Positions 43,666 to 53,175 of a stretch of 64,000 bases of DNA are shown in pieces. The position numbers were made by a program, and so were the translations under genes. The DNA comes from Serratia sarumanii (lineage in GTDB: Bacteria > Pseudomonadota > Gammaproteobacteria > Enterobacterales > Enterobacteriaceae): positions 1,116,001 to 1,180,000 of the forward strand of contig NZ_CP124750.1 in NCBI RefSeq assembly GCF_029962605.1, in the 5' to 3' direction. The notes beneath the pieces were generated by a model, which was given only the letters and a program-made list of their open reading frames with translations, was not told the DNA's origin and did no database searches. Numbering within the stretch: position 1 is the first letter of the stretch; each line of letters begins with the position of its first letter.

Positions 43666-44991
43666 TTATTGGGTGAATCTGTTCAACGGGCGCTTCAGGC
43701 CTAGATGTTCACGCAGCGTGTCGCCGTGGTACGCCTGGCGGAACAGGCCACGTTGCTGCAGGATGGGCACCACCCGATCGACGAAGTGGCCGAAGGCGTT
43801 GGGCGTACCGCCGCTGATGATGAAACCGTCGGCGGCTTCGCCGTCGAACCAGCGTTGCAGGCCATCCGCCACCGCTTCCGGCGTGCCGCTGAACACCGGA
43901 CGCGGCGAGGCGGCTTCCAGCGCCACCTGGCGCAGCGTGAGGTTGCGCTCGCGGGCGCTGCGCTTGATGGCGTCGGTGGTGCTGCGGAAGCTGTTTTGCC
44001 CCAGATCGCCGATGTCGGGGAAGGGGGCGTCCAGCGGATGGCGGGCGAAGTCGTAATGCTCGAAGTAGCGGCCGAGGTAGTTGAGGGCATTCTCGATGCT
44101 GACCAGGCGGGCGGTCTCCTGGTACTGGCGCTCGACGTCCGCGTCGTCGTCGCCGACGATCACGCTGACGCCCTGGAAGATGCGCAGATCGTTCGGTTCG
44201 CGCCTCTGTTCCACCAGCTGCCGCTTCACGTCCTGGTAGAAATCCTGCGCCTGCTCCAGCGTGTCGTGATGGGTGAAGATCGCATCGGCGTGTTGGGCCG
44301 CCAGCCGTTTGCCGTCTTCGGAGGCGCCGGCCTGGAACAGGATCGGGCGCCCCTGCGGCGTGCGGCCGATGTTCAGCGGCCCCTGTACCGAGAAGAATTC
44401 CCCCTGGTGATTGAGAGTGTGCAGTTTGCCGGCGCGGAAGAATTCGCCGCTGGCCTTATTACGCACGAAGGCGTCGTCTTCCCAGGAATCCCACAGCCCT
44501 TTGGCAACGTCGAGAAACTCGCCGGCGATGCGGTAACGCAGGCTGTGCTCCGGGTGTTCTTTGCGCGAGAAATTTTTGGCCGAGCCTTCCAGCGGCGAGG
44601 TCACCACGTTCCAGCCGGCGCGGCCGTTGCTCAGGTGATCGAGGCTGGCGAACTGGCGGGCGACGGTGAACGGATCGCTGTAGGAGGTGGAGAGGGTGCC
44701 CACCAGGCCGATTTTATCGGTGGCGGCGGACAACGCGGCCAGCAGGGTGAGCGGTTCGAAACGATTAAGAAAATGCGGAATGGACTTTTCGTTGATATAT
44801 AGCCCATCGGCGACAAACACGAAATCGAATTTCCCCTGTTCGGCTTTTTTCGCCGTGGCGATATTAAATTCGAGGTTGATGCTGGCGTCGGCGGTGGCGT
44901 CCGGGTGGCGCCAGGCGGACATATTTCCCGATGCGCCATGTAGAATGGCGCCCAGCCGCAATTGCCGTTGATTAGTCGCGTTGTCGCTCAT
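43666..44991 (-). CDS. LLM-class FMN-dependent monooxygenase (NtaA/SnaA/DszA/CmoJ group)
   Basis: 441-aa flavin-dependent oxygenase using reduced FMN from a separate reductase. Signatures are [31 protein letters not shown] and [15 protein letters not shown]. First gene of a leftward operon with an acetyltransferase and amino acid transporter. In B. subtilis the comparable ytm operon enzyme YtnJ/CmoJ oxidises N-acetylated S-substituted cysteine, so a similar role is likely. Sulfonate, EDTA or nitrilotriacetate oxidation are alternatives. Confidence 0.88.
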   Translation of the reverse strand: MSDNATNQRQLRLGAILHGASGNMSAWRHPDATADASINLEFNIATAKKAEQGKFDFVFVADGLYINEKSIPHFLNRFEPLTLLAALSAATDKIGLVGTLSTSYSDPFTVARQFASLDHLSNGRAGWNVVTSPLEGSAKNFSRKEHPEHSLRYRIAGEFLDVAKGLWDSWEDDAFVRNKASGEFFRAGKLHTLNHQGEFFSVQGPLNIGRTPQGRPILFQAGASEDGKRLAAQHADAIFTHHDTLEQAQDFYQDVKRQLVEQRREPNDLRIFQGVSVIVGDDDADVERQYQETARLVSIENALNYLGRYFEHYDFARHPLDAPFPDIGDLGQNSFRSTTDAIKRSARERNLTLRQVALEAASPRPVFSGTPEAVADGLQRWFDGEAADGFIISGGTPNAFGHFVDRVVPILQQRGLFRQAYHGDTLREHLGLKRPLNRFTQ

Positions 44992-45121
44992 CGTGATTAT
45001 CCTGTCATGCGCCGCAGAGGCGCGCGGTGTCTGATGTGCTCACTATTGATGAGCGGCGGCGGGATGTAAAACAACAAAACAGCATATTCAAATGTTGAAA
45101 ATTGCAAATATCACGGCGAGC

Positions 45122-45160
45122 GAAAAAATAATCCCCGACGCGGCATCCGCGGCGTCGGGG
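45122..45160 (-). terminator. Terminator of the M20 amidohydrolase gene
   Basis: CCCCGACGC and GCGTCGGGG form a 9-bp stem followed on the minus strand by ATTATTTTTT. Confidence 0.85.
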
Positions 45161-45179
45161 AAATACGCTTTACCGTTAT

Positions 45180-46343
45180 TCAGGCGTTGCTGAGGGCTTT
45201 TTCCGGCGCGGTGGTTAATTGTTGCAGCGTGCGTTCCGCCAGCAGCGTGAAATATTGCGCGGCGGGGAACAGAGCGCGTTCATCGGGATTGAAACGCGGA
45301 TGATGCAGGCCGAATTCGCTGGCGGAGCCGATGCTGACGAATACGCCCGGCACATGGTGCAGATACAGCGCGAAATCTTCACCGCCCATCTGCAGTTCCG
45401 CCTCTTCGACCCGGTAGCCGGCCTCGGCGGCGACGGTTTTGCTGAACGCCGCCCAATGCGGATCATTGATTACCGCCGGCGGCCCCGGCTGCCAGCGGAG
45501 TTCGGCCTGCGCGCCCAGCGCGGCGGCAACGCCGTCGATCACCTGGCGAATTTTGTCCGGCACCTGGCGGCGCACCGCGTCGCTGTGGGTGCGCACCGTG
45601 CCTTCCAGCTCCACGGTTTGCGGCAGCACGTTCCAGGTATTGCCGCCTTCGATGCGCGTTACGCTCACCACCAGCGATTCCAGCGAGCTGAAGCTGCGGC
45701 TGGGCAGCGTCTGCAGTGCGCCGACGATCTGGCTGGCGGTGACAATGGTGTCGACGCCCTGTTCCGGTTTGGCGGCGTGCGCGCCTTTGCCGGTGATGAG
45801 GATCTGGAAGCGATCGACGTTGGCGTAGAACGGCCCGGCGCGGGTGGCGAAGGTGCCGGTGGGCAGCTCCGGCGCGTTATGCAGGCCAAATACCGCCGCA
45901 ACGTTATCCAGCGCGCCAGCGTCGATCAGATGCCGGGCACCGTTGAAGGTCTCTTCCGCCGGTTGGAAGAAGATGCGCACCGTGCCGGGCAGGTCGGCCT
46001 CACGCGCTTTGAGCAGGTGTGCGGCGCCGAGCATCACCGAGGTGTGAAAGTCGTGGCCGCAGGCGTGCATCACGCCGCGGTTTTGCGAGCTGAAGGGCAC
46101 GTCGGCGATTTCGTCGATCGGCAGGGCGTCAATGTCACCGCGCAGCGCGATGATCGGCCCCTTGCCGCTGCCAATCTCCGCCACGACGCCGGTTTTCAGC
46201 GCCAACGGCAGCAGGCGAATGCCCGCCTCTTGCAGCCAGCGGGTCAGCCGGGCGGTGGTGGCGAATTCGTGATTGGAAAGCTCCGGGTTTTGGTGCAGCT
46301 CACGCCGATAGGCGATGATTTTGTCTGCCAACTGGCTGGTCAT
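45180..46343 (-). CDS. M20-family amidohydrolase (hippurate hydrolase/N-acyl-amino acid deacylase type)
   Basis: 387-aa dinuclear metal hydrolase. Metal ligands lie in ALRGDIDALPI, HACGHDFHTSVM and PAEETFNGA; there is a late His in FGLHHPRF. No signal peptide. It precedes the monooxygenase-transporter operon in the same direction but has its own terminator. It would fit the final deacetylation of N-acetylcysteine derivatives (SndA/YtnL role) in an S-alkylcysteine salvage pathway; auxin-conjugate-type or hippurate hydrolysis cannot be excluded. Confidence 0.88.
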   Translation of the reverse strand: MTSQLADKIIAYRRELHQNPELSNHEFATTARLTRWLQEAGIRLLPLALKTGVVAEIGSGKGPIIALRGDIDALPIDEIADVPFSSQNRGVMHACGHDFHTSVMLGAAHLLKAREADLPGTVRIFFQPAEETFNGARHLIDAGALDNVAAVFGLHNAPELPTGTFATRAGPFYANVDRFQILITGKGAHAAKPEQGVDTIVTASQIVGALQTLPSRSFSSLESLVVSVTRIEGGNTWNVLPQTVELEGTVRTHSDAVRRQVPDKIRQVIDGVAAALGAQAELRWQPGPPAVINDPHWAAFSKTVAAEAGYRVEEAELQMGGEDFALYLHHVPGVFVSIGSASEFGLHHPRFNPDERALFPAAQYFTLLAERTLQQLTTAPEKALSNA

Positions 46344-46689
46344 AGGCTTGGCTCACAGTGGGAAATAAACCCTAACCCTAGTGCAGCGGCCGCCGAAGCA
46401 AAAAGACCATCTGGTTATATTTCATAGCGATTGCGTCTGCATGGGGGCGTCAACGCTGGGGTAAGCGGGCGGGTTTGGCCGTTCGCGCATTGTTCGCCGG
46501 CGCGTGGAGAGGATTGACCTGGAACGGGAGCTTATCGCAACCGGTGCAATCCATTTACACCGGGCTACACGGATTTTTTCACTCTTTATCGGATTTCTGT
46601 GATCGCGGTGGTGGACAAAATCCTGCCTGCTTGCTGTACTGTAATCGACACAGGTTTTGTGTCTTTCATTCACGTTAAAGGTAAGTTTG
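46344..46689. promoter_or_regulatory. Divergent region upstream of cspE
   Basis: 346 bp without a gene. A good promoter for cspE is TGGACA (46612-46617) and TGTACT (46635-46640), 17 bp apart, giving a leader of about 43 nt. The rest shows no clear feature. Confidence 0.55.
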
Positions 46690-46899
46690 ATGTCTAAGAT
46701 TAAAGGTAGCGTTAAGTGGTTTAATGAATCCAAAGGCTTCGGTTTCATTACTCCGGAAGATGGTAGCAAGGACGTTTTCGTTCACTTCTCTGCCATCGTT
46801 AGCAACGGTTTCAAAACGCTTGCTGAAGGCCAGCGTGTAGAGTTTGAAATCACGAACGGTGCCAAAGGCCCATCTGCCGCTAACGTTACTGCTATCTAA
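46690..46899 (+). CDS. cspE: Cold shock-like protein CspE
   Basis: 69-aa single OB-fold RNA/ssDNA-binding protein. RNP1 KGFGFI and RNP2 VFVHF are intact. The sequence is closer to E. coli CspE ([16 protein letters not shown]) than to CspC. It acts as an RNA chaperone and transcription antiterminator. The ATG at 46690 has AAGGTAAG upstream. Confidence 0.93.
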   Translation: MSKIKGSVKWFNESKGFGFITPEDGSKDVFVHFSAIVSNGFKTLAEGQRVEFEITNGAKGPSAANVTAI

Positions 46900-46920
46900 G
46901 CTGCGTAGCTGAATTTCTTA

Positions 46921-46946
46921 AAACCCGCTCATTGAGCGGGTTTTTT
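46921..46946. terminator. Bidirectional terminator between cspE and the MFS gene
   Basis: AAACCCGCTC and GAGCGGGTTT form a 10-bp stem with a 3-nt loop and a T6 run. Confidence 0.9.
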
Positions 46947-46956
46947 ATTGGGCGCG

Positions 46957-48147
46957 TTATGCCTCGCTGCGGCGGGCCAACAGGCTGAACAGCAGGATAG
47001 CGATGGCGTAACAGCCGACGATGGTCAGCGCCATCGACAGGCCCGAGGTGCCCCCCAGCCCGGTGAGCGGCACGGCGCAGGCGCCGAGGGCGAACATGCA
47101 CACGCCGATCAAGGCCGAGGCGCTGCCCGCTTTGTCACCCTGGCTTTGCATGGCCAGCGAAGAGGCGGTCGGGCCGACGATGCCGATCACCGCCACCGAA
47201 AAGAACAGCGGCACCAGCAATACGACCAGCGGCGCATGCAGCGCGGCGGCCAACAGCAGCAACAGCGATGCGACGGCCGCCAGCGTTAGCCCGCTCTTCA
47301 ATACCCGACGCTCCCCCCAACGCGAACTGAGGCGGCTGGCCAGCTGCGCCGCAATGATCAGCCCGACGCCGTTAATGGCGAAGCACAGGCTGAACATCTG
47401 CGGGCTGAGGCCGTAGATCTGCTGCAAGACGAAAGGCGAGGCGCCGATATAGGCGAACATGCCGGCCATCACGAAGCCTTGCGTCAGGCACAGGCCCATG
47501 AAATAGCGCTGGGTCAGCAACCCGCCCAGCGACATCAGCATCGCCAGGATACCGCCCTGGCTGCGGCGTTCTACCGGCAGGGATTCGCGCAGCTTCAGCG
47601 CCGACAGGCTGAACAGCAGCACGGCGATGGCCGCCAGCACGCCGAAGATGCCGCGCCAGTTCATCACCTGCAGCATCACGCCGCCCAGCACCGGCGCGAC
47701 GATCGGCGCCAGGCCGTTGACCAGCATCAGCAGGGCGAAGAAGCGGGTCAGCTCATGGCCGGCGTACAGATCGCGGGCAATGGCGCGGGAAATCACCGCG
47801 CCACCGGCGCCGGCGATGCCCTGCAGCAGACGGGCGATCAGCAACTGGTCGATGGTGGGCGCGAGGGCGCACCACAGCGAAGCACCCAGCAGCAGGATCA
47901 GCGACAGCAACAGCGGGCGCATGCGGCCCAGTTTGTCGCTGTAAGGGCCGAAAATCAGCTGGCCGACGCCCAGGCCTAGCAACCCGGCGGTCAGGCTGAG
48001 CTGTGCGGCGGCGGTGGAGGTATTCAGTTCGCCCGCCATTTCCGGCAGGGCGGGCAGATAGAGATCGGTGCACAGCGGCCCCAGCGCGGCCAACAGGCCA
48101 AGCACGACGGCGTACACCAGACGTTGTCTGGCTAAGTGTTTGGTCAT
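46957..48147 (-). CDS. Multidrug MFS transporter, Bcr/CflA family
   Basis: 396-aa 12-helix drug:H+ antiporter. The Bcr/CflA hallmark LCTDLYLPALPEM is near the N-terminus; motif A is GPYSDKLGRMRPLL and motif C-like glycines are in GLAPIVAPVLGG. The start lies 6 bp after a TetR-family gene, so the two form an operon and the regulator probably represses both. Substrates unknown. Confidence 0.92.
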   Translation of the reverse strand: MTKHLARQRLVYAVVLGLLAALGPLCTDLYLPALPEMAGELNTSTAAAQLSLTAGLLGLGVGQLIFGPYSDKLGRMRPLLLSLILLLGASLWCALAPTIDQLLIARLLQGIAGAGGAVISRAIARDLYAGHELTRFFALLMLVNGLAPIVAPVLGGVMLQVMNWRGIFGVLAAIAVLLFSLSALKLRESLPVERRSQGGILAMLMSLGGLLTQRYFMGLCLTQGFVMAGMFAYIGASPFVLQQIYGLSPQMFSLCFAINGVGLIIAAQLASRLSSRWGERRVLKSGLTLAAVASLLLLLAAALHAPLVVLLVPLFFSVAVIGIVGPTASSLAMQSQGDKAGSASALIGVCMFALGACAVPLTGLGGTSGLSMALTIVGCYAIAILLFSLLARRSEA

Positions 48148-48153
48148 GGGAGA

Positions 48154-48750
48154 TTAGCGTTTCCTGAACAGGTGAGAAATGGCCTGCTGATACAGCTCGC
48201 GCAGCAGGGACGCATCGGCTTTTTGCGTGGTAAGGATGCGGTAACCGGTGCCTTCGCTCATGACGGCGATAAACTCCACCCGGGCGGCGATCTCTTCCGC
48301 GCTGAAATCGGGATACAGCCGCTGCAGGTTGTGGCACACGTGGCGAAACAGCCGCGCTTCCGCATCGCTGAGCATTTTGGCTACCACCGGGTTGCGCGTG
48401 GCCTCGGCGGTCACTTCCAGCATCAGCATGTGATCGGTTTCGCTCTCGCCCGGCTGCTGAAACAGCGTGCGCGCCGCCAGCGTGCCGGCGATCAGGTTGA
48501 TGTGATCGCCAAGGTTTTCCAGCCGTTGCATCTTGCTGGCGATGATGCGGTTGACGATCTCTTCGATAATCGCGTCTTTATTGGCGAAATAGCGATAGAT
48601 TTGCCCGACGCTGAGCTGCGAGCCCTGGGCGATCTCCGCCATGCTGGCGGCGTGGAAGCCGTGGCGGCGGAAGCTGGTTTTCGCCGCTTCGACGATCTGA
48701 TCGCGGCGGGCCTGCACCTTGGCCTGTTTACTGTCGTTGGGGGAGAGCAT
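48154..48750 (-). CDS. TetR-family repressor of the adjacent efflux gene
   Basis: 198 aa. The N-terminal helix-turn-helix reads MAEIAQGSQLSVGQIYRYFA, with a divergent all-helical ligand domain after residue 60. Cotranscribed with the MFS pump. An inverted repeat upstream (48781-48802) is a likely autoregulatory operator. Confidence 0.92.
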   Translation of the reverse strand: MLSPNDSKQAKVQARRDQIVEAAKTSFRRHGFHAASMAEIAQGSQLSVGQIYRYFANKDAIIEEIVNRIIASKMQRLENLGDHINLIAGTLAARTLFQQPGESETDHMLMLEVTAEATRNPVVAKMLSDAEARLFRHVCHNLQRLYPDFSAEEIAARVEFIAVMSEGTGYRILTTQKADASLLRELYQQAISHLFRKR

Positions 48751-48780
48751 CTGCCCGATCCTTTGCTACGCGTGAGCCGG

Positions 48781-48802
48781 GTTCACATTTCTGGGTGTGA
48801 AC
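48781..48802. promoter_or_regulatory. Candidate TetR operator
   Basis: GTTCACA and TGTGAAC are perfect 7-bp inverted arms separated by 8 bp, located 31 bp upstream of the tetR start. Confidence 0.6.
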
Positions 48803-48871
48803 GTTCATTCTCAATTGTAGTGTAACCGGCGGGAAAGACGCAACATGAACGCGTGCTGCGGGAAAAAGCGC

Positions 48872-48967
48872 TTAAGCGAACAGGTAGGATTTGATAAAGG
48901 CGGCGACGATCAGCACGCACAGCGCAACGGCAATCGCTTCGGCGGCGGTTTTCGGCAGGCTAAACAT
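48872..48967 (-). CDS. Small membrane protein, 31 aa
   Basis: The minus strand from the ATG at 48965-48967 reads MFSLPKTAAEAIAVALCVLI, then VAAFIKSYLFA and a TAA. It has one hydrophobic helix with short polar ends. A GGATGAG Shine-Dalgarno-like sequence lies 9 bp upstream, inside a hairpin. Not recognised; comparable small proteins often bind larger membrane complexes. It lies between the tetR-MFS operon and crcB. Confidence 0.6.
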   Translation of the reverse strand: MFSLPKTAAEAIAVALCVLIVAAFIKSYLFA

Positions 48968-48975
48968 AGCGGTTT

Positions 48976-49002
48976 CTCATCCAGTCAGGAGTACTGGATG
49001 AG
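48976..49002 (-). promoter_or_regulatory. Hairpin covering the Shine-Dalgarno of the 31-aa protein
   Basis: CTCATCCAGT and ACTGGATGAG are perfect 10-bp arms with a 7-nt loop. On the minus-strand mRNA the 3' arm contains GGAUGAG, the only ribosome-binding sequence of the small gene, so translation may depend on opening the stem. Confidence 0.5.
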
Positions 49003-49038
49003 ATTATGCGCATGCAAGATTAAGGAAACATTAAGGGC

Positions 49039-49422
49039 TTAGCGCCCGTTGACCCACATCACCAGCATGAAAGCCAGCAGCGTCATCGCCAGCGAGCCGG
49101 CCAGGTTGAGCAGCATGTTGGCCAGCGCCCAGCCGAAGCGGCCATCCTGCATCAGGTATACCACCTCCAGCGAAAAGGTGGAGAAGGTGGTCAGGCCGCC
49201 GCAGAACCCGGTGGTGATCAGCAATTTCCAGGTGGGATCCAGATGCGTCATGCGGGTGAAAATCGCCATCGCCAGGCCGATGATAAAACCGCCGATCAGA
49301 TTGACCATCAGCGTACCGAGCGGAATGTGGGCGTTCAGCGGGTTCATTTTCATGCTTACCGCCCAGCGCAAAACGCTGCCGACGCCGCCGCCGATAAATA
49401 CGGCCAGTAAAGAGCTCAACAT
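49039..49422 (-). CDS. crcB: Fluoride ion channel CrcB/Fluc
   Basis: 127-aa four-helix protein that forms antiparallel dimeric F- channels in the inner membrane. Conserved [16 protein letters not shown] and the central [14 protein letters not shown]. The ATG at 49420-49422 (MLSSLLAVF) has GGGAG upstream and matches E. coli. It is preceded by a fluoride riboswitch. Confidence 0.96.
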   Translation of the reverse strand: MLSSLLAVFIGGGVGSVLRWAVSMKMNPLNAHIPLGTLMVNLIGGFIIGLAMAIFTRMTHLDPTWKLLITTGFCGGLTTFSTFSLEVVYLMQDGRFGWALANMLLNLAGSLAMTLLAFMLVMWVNGR

Positions 49423-49507
49423 GGGGCAACTCCCTTTCAATCAGAGAAATTCACGGGGTTCGGAAAGGGACAGGCGTAACGCTACGCGCCTCTCTCCGAG
49501 AGGTTAC

Positions 49508-49555
49508 GTAGACATCATCAGCCTGTGAAGGCGGTTAGGGAGGAATGTCATCTCC
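49508..49555 (-). promoter_or_regulatory. Fluoride riboswitch aptamer (crcB motif)
   Basis: The minus strand carries GGAGATGACATTCCTCC, then AACCGCC, then GGCTGATGATGTCTAC, which are the conserved stems and pseudoknot segments of the fluoride aptamer. Between it and crcB lie two further stems, CCTCTC/GAGAGG and an imperfect GGCGCGTA/TTACGCC pair, which probably form the expression platform. Fluoride binding would switch crcB on. Confidence 0.9.
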
Positions 49556-49646
49556 AGCGTGCCGCACGGCCTTTTTCGCCGCACCGGATGGATGTTACAC
49601 CTAACGCCGCCTATTTTGTAGTATCGACAATCTGCGAGGTCACCCC

Positions 49647-49819
49647 ATGAAAATCAGAACGGCGCGCCTGAGCGATCGCCGAATTAATGACGGCGCTGGA
49701 TTATCCCGGCACCGAGGCGCTGCTGGTGGCGGTGGAAAGCGAGCGGGCGCATGCGTTTTACCGGCGTGAAGGCTTTGTCGAAGCGCCGAAGTATTTTGCC
49801 AAGTTATTAAACCAGTCAG
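49647..49819 (+). pseudogene. GNAT acetyltransferase remnant
   Basis: The ATG at 49647 starts MKIRTARLSDR, a typical GNAT N-terminus, then the frame is lost. From about 49680 the next frame encodes ELMTALDYPGTEALLVAVES and AHAFYRREGFVEAPKYF, a GNAT C-terminus. The middle, including the acetyl-CoA loop, is deleted. The C-terminal frame has no stop and runs into the 3' end of the convergent cyclase gene. Confidence 0.75.
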
Positions 49820-50887
49820 TTAGTCGCCCGTCGGCGCCGCCGTTTCCAGCCGGTTGCGGCCATTTTGCTTCGCCCGGTAAAGCGCGCCGTCGGCCGCTTT
49901 CAGCCAGTCCAGATAACCGCCCAGCGCGGGGTGGTAGTTGGCGATGCCGGCGCTGATCTGCAGCCGCAGCTGTGGTGCCTCTTTGAAGATGACGGCGTCC
50001 AGCCGCTGCTGGATGCGCCGCAGGACGGTTACCGCCTGTTCGGCGCTGGTGTTCGGCAGCACTGCGCCAAACTCGTCGCCGCCGTAGCGCCCGACGATAT
50101 CCACGTTGCGCAAGCCGATCAGCAGCTCTTCCGCCAGCGCCGCCAGGGCCTCATCCCCTAAAGCGTGGCCGAAGGTGTCGTTGATGGTTTTGAAGCGATC
50201 GATATCCATCAGGATCAGCGTGGCGTTGTCCTGGTAGCGGCGGCAGCTGTCAAACTGGCGATGCAGCAGGTGCTCCCAGTGGCGGCGGTTGTACAAGCCG
50301 GTCAGCCCATCGCGAGTGCTGATGCGTTGCAGCTCCTGTTTCTTTTCCGCCAGCCGCTTGGCGGTGCGGTAGGTCACCAGCCCGAGCAGCGTCGGGTACA
50401 GGTAGATCATCGGCAGGCACAGATAGATTTGCAGCGGCGTGCTGTGCGGTTGAAACGGGAAGCCGAGCAGCGCGCCGGTCAGCGCCGCCGTGGCCAATTG
50501 AATCGCCAACCCTTTGACAAACAGCGCTTTGCCGGCGGAAGCGATGTTGTTCATGCTCATCATCGACAGGATGACGATCGCCGGCAGCGCATTGAACGCC
50601 ATCATCGCGGCCCAGAAGCCACCGAAGGCGGAGTCGATCAGCAGGTTGCGGATCTCGGCTTTGAACGGATCTTTGGCGCGGCGGGCCAGGCGGTAGGCGA
50701 GATGCGGCCAGAGAAAGCCGTGAAAGGCCAGCAATAGCCAGACCGCCGTGGGCGGAGCCAAGGGGTAGAGCGCGGCGCAGACGCAGATAAAGCCGAGTCC
50801 CAGGCCGGCGACGCGGGGCAGATAGGTGCGTTTGGCGAAGCTGAGGCCGGATTTTCGGGCATCGAAAATGGGTGGAGCAATATACAT
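49820..50887 (-). CDS. MASE2-GGDEF diguanylate cyclase (AdrA/DgcC-like)
   Basis: 355 aa. An N-terminal MASE2 membrane domain ([33 protein letters not shown]) is followed by a GGDEF domain with [13 protein letters not shown] and GRYGGDEF. The I-site RNVD is intact, so feedback inhibition is likely. In enterobacteria the AdrA-type cyclase activates cellulose synthesis through c-di-GMP. Confidence 0.92.
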   Translation of the reverse strand: MYIAPPIFDARKSGLSFAKRTYLPRVAGLGLGFICVCAALYPLAPPTAVWLLLAFHGFLWPHLAYRLARRAKDPFKAEIRNLLIDSAFGGFWAAMMAFNALPAIVILSMMSMNNIASAGKALFVKGLAIQLATAALTGALLGFPFQPHSTPLQIYLCLPMIYLYPTLLGLVTYRTAKRLAEKKQELQRISTRDGLTGLYNRRHWEHLLHRQFDSCRRYQDNATLILMDIDRFKTINDTFGHALGDEALAALAEELLIGLRNVDIVGRYGGDEFGAVLPNTSAEQAVTVLRRIQQRLDAVIFKEAPQLRLQISAGIANYHPALGGYLDWLKAADGALYRAKQNGRNRLETAAPTGD

Positions 50888-51105
50888 CCGGCATCTCCCT
50901 GATAAGTATCACGGCAGCGTATCATGCGGGCGATAAACTAAGAATAGTCTGGAATCCGCGCCGTGCGGCCGCGTGGCATTCCTGCGACGGATCTCACTCT
51001 GTTACATGTTGCGGTTGTGCGAGCCGAAGGAAAGTCGCTAAATATTCGCAGGCAAGGTCAGTTTTTCTCGCTGTTCACGCAGCGCTCTATGATAAGAAGG
51101 TGAGT

Positions 51106-51321
51106 ATGGAAGGTATCAGCATTACCAAACTTCTGGTGATTGCCGTGTTGGTGATTTTACTGTTCGGCACCAGCAAACTGCGCACGCTCGGCGCCGATCT
51201 TGGCGCGGCGCTGAAAGGCTTTAAAAAAGCCGTGGGCGACGACAGCACGCCGCCGGCCGCCGGCAACAACGCCGCCGAAAGCCAGTCCGCTCAGCAGAGC
51301 GTCGAAAAGAAAGACGTTTAA
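51106..51321 (+). CDS. tatE: Sec-independent translocase subunit TatE
   Basis: 71-aa single-helix TatA paralogue of the twin-arginine export system. N-terminal [20 protein letters not shown], hinge [10 protein letters not shown], and an amphipathic helix with [11 protein letters not shown]. The short acidic tail and the location before lipA identify TatE rather than TatA. The ATG at 51106 has GAAGGTGA upstream. Confidence 0.95.
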   Translation: MEGISITKLLVIAVLVILLFGTSKLRTLGADLGAALKGFKKAVGDDSTPPAAGNNAAESQSAQQSVEKKDV

Positions 51322-51342
51322 CCCCGCCTGGTGGCGCGCAAT

Positions 51343-51375
51343 AAAAAACGGATGCCTTGCGGACATCCGTTTTTT
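51343..51375. terminator. Bidirectional terminator between tatE and lipA
   Basis: AAAAAACGGATG and CATCCGTTTTTT form a 12-bp stem around a 9-nt loop. Confidence 0.92.
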
Positions 51376-51414
51376 GGCGTTTCCGCCGTCTTTAGCGTAA
51401 CAAACTATTACGCG

Positions 51415-52380
51415 TTATTTCACTTCCATCCCTTTGGCCTGCAGATCGGCGTGGTAAGACGAACGCACGAACGGGCCGCAGGCGGCGTGGGTGAAGCCCA
51501 TCGCCATCGCTTCTTCTTTCATCTCGTCGAACTCGGCCGGGCTGACGTAGCGCTGCACCGGCAGGTGGTGACGGCTCGGCTGCAGGTATTGCCCCAGCGT
51601 TAGCATGGTCACGCCGTGGCGGCGCAGATCGCGCATCACTTCGACGATTTCCGCGTTGGTTTCGCCCAGGCCGACCATCAGGCCGGATTTGGTCGGGATA
51701 TCCGGGTGCGCTTCTTTAAAGCGCTCCAGCAGCTTCAGCGACCACTCGTAGTTGGCGCCCGGGCGCACCTGGCGATATACGCGCGGCACGTTTTCCAGGT
51801 TGTGGTTGAATACGTCCGGCGGCGTGGCGGTGAGGATTTCCAGCGCGCGATCCATACGGCCGCGGAAGTCCGGCACCAGCGTTTCAATTTTGATGTTCGG
51901 GCTCTTGGCGCGGATGGCCGAGATGCAGTCGGCAAAGTGTTGAGCGCCGCCGTCGCGCAGATCGTCGCGGTCAACCGAGGTGATCACCACATAACGCAGC
52001 GCCATGTCGGCGATGGTTTGCGCCAGCTTTTCCGGCTCGTTGGCGTCCGGCGCGATCGGGCGGCCGTGGGCCACGTCGCAGAACGGGCAGCGGCGGGTAC
52101 AGATGGCGCCGAGGATCATGAAGGTGGCAGTGCCGTGGTTGAAGCACTCGGACAGGTTAGGGCACGAAGCTTCCTCACAGACGGAGTGCAGGCCGTTTTT
52201 ACGCATCGCGGCTTTGATGCCCTGAATGCGCGTTGAGTCGGCAGGCAGTTTGATCTTCATCCACTCGGGTTTACGCAACAGCTCCTGCCGTTCGGTGACC
52301 ACCGTTTTGACCGGGATCAGCGCCATTTTGTCAGCATCGCGGTATTTGACGCCGCGTTCCATCTGAATTGGTTTACTCAT
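51415..52380 (-). CDS. lipA: Lipoyl synthase
   Basis: Radical-SAM enzyme, 321 aa, that inserts two sulfurs into octanoyl domains. The auxiliary cluster ligands lie in [12 protein letters not shown], the radical-SAM cluster in CTRRCPFC, and the terminal RSSYHAD Ser is present. The ATG at 52378-52380 gives the E. coli length. It overlaps the end of lipB by 8 bp, so lipoate assembly enzymes are coupled. Confidence 0.97.
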   Translation of the reverse strand: MSKPIQMERGVKYRDADKMALIPVKTVVTERQELLRKPEWMKIKLPADSTRIQGIKAAMRKNGLHSVCEEASCPNLSECFNHGTATFMILGAICTRRCPFCDVAHGRPIAPDANEPEKLAQTIADMALRYVVITSVDRDDLRDGGAQHFADCISAIRAKSPNIKIETLVPDFRGRMDRALEILTATPPDVFNHNLENVPRVYRQVRPGANYEWSLKLLERFKEAHPDIPTKSGLMVGLGETNAEIVEVMRDLRRHGVTMLTLGQYLQPSRHHLPVQRYVSPAEFDEMKEEAMAMGFTHAACGPFVRSSYHADLQAKGMEVK

Positions 52381-53041
52381 AATCGTGCAGGTTCCAGTTA
52401 CGAAGCTCGACCGTCTGGTAGCCGAGTAAATGAACAAATTCCTGTACCAGGATTGGGTGTATGTCTTCAATGCCAACGCCGGGCGCCAGCGCGCTGACCT
52501 GCGTCATCTGCATGCCGGCGTAACCGCAAGGGTTGATGCGTTGGAAGGGGCTGAGATCCATCGCCACATTCAGGGCCAGGCCGTGGAATGAGCTGCCTTT
52601 GCGGATCCGCAAACCCAACGAACAGATTTTCTGCTCCCCCACGTACACGCCCGGCGCATCCGGACGGGCGCGCGATTCGAGGCGGAAGTGGGCGAGGGTG
52701 TTGATAACCGTATCTTCTATCGCCGTGACCAATTGGCGTACGCCGACCTTGTTGCGTTTCAGATCGACCATCACGTACATCACCTGCTGGCCCGGCCCGT
52801 GGTAGGTCACCTGGCCGCCGCGATCGCTCTGAATCACCGGGATATCGCCGGGCATCAGCACATGCTCGGCTTTGCCGGCCTGGCCCTGGGTGAACACCGG
52901 GTGATGCTGCACCAGCCACAGCTCGTCCGGCGTGGTCTCGGTACGACTGTCGGTGAAGTTATGCATGGCTTGGGATACAGGCGCGTAGGGCTGCAACCCC
53001 AGCTGACGCAAAATGATCTTGTCTGGTTGCAAAAGAGTCAT
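52373..53041 (-). CDS. lipB: Octanoyl-ACP:protein N-octanoyltransferase
   Basis: 222 aa. Transfers octanoate from ACP to lipoyl domains, the step before LipA. Catalytic Lys lies in [17 protein letters not shown] and catalytic Cys in [10 protein letters not shown]; the [12 protein letters not shown] block is present. In E. coli ybeF lies between lipA and lipB; here it is absent. Confidence 0.97.
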   Translation of the reverse strand: MTLLQPDKIILRQLGLQPYAPVSQAMHNFTDSRTETTPDELWLVQHHPVFTQGQAGKAEHVLMPGDIPVIQSDRGGQVTYHGPGQQVMYVMVDLKRNKVGVRQLVTAIEDTVINTLAHFRLESRARPDAPGVYVGEQKICSLGLRIRKGSSFHGLALNVAMDLSPFQRINPCGYAGMQMTQVSALAPGVGIEDIHPILVQEFVHLLGYQTVELRNWNLHDYE

Positions 53042-53110
53042 CGTCAGGTTACAGAAGTGGTAAAGCCATTATACCGGGCGCTCCGGTCTGCGGCCAGCCT
53101 TTCGCTGACC

Positions 53111-53152
53111 AAAAATGCGCAACCCGGGAAGACGCTGCGCCATCCCGGGTTG
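53111..53152 (-). terminator. Terminator after ybeD
   Basis: CAACCCGGGA and TCCCGGGTTG form a 10-bp stem with a 13-nt loop, followed on the minus strand by GCGCATTTTT. Confidence 0.7.
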
Positions 53153-53175
53153 ATAAGCAGGGGTTTATGCTGGAA

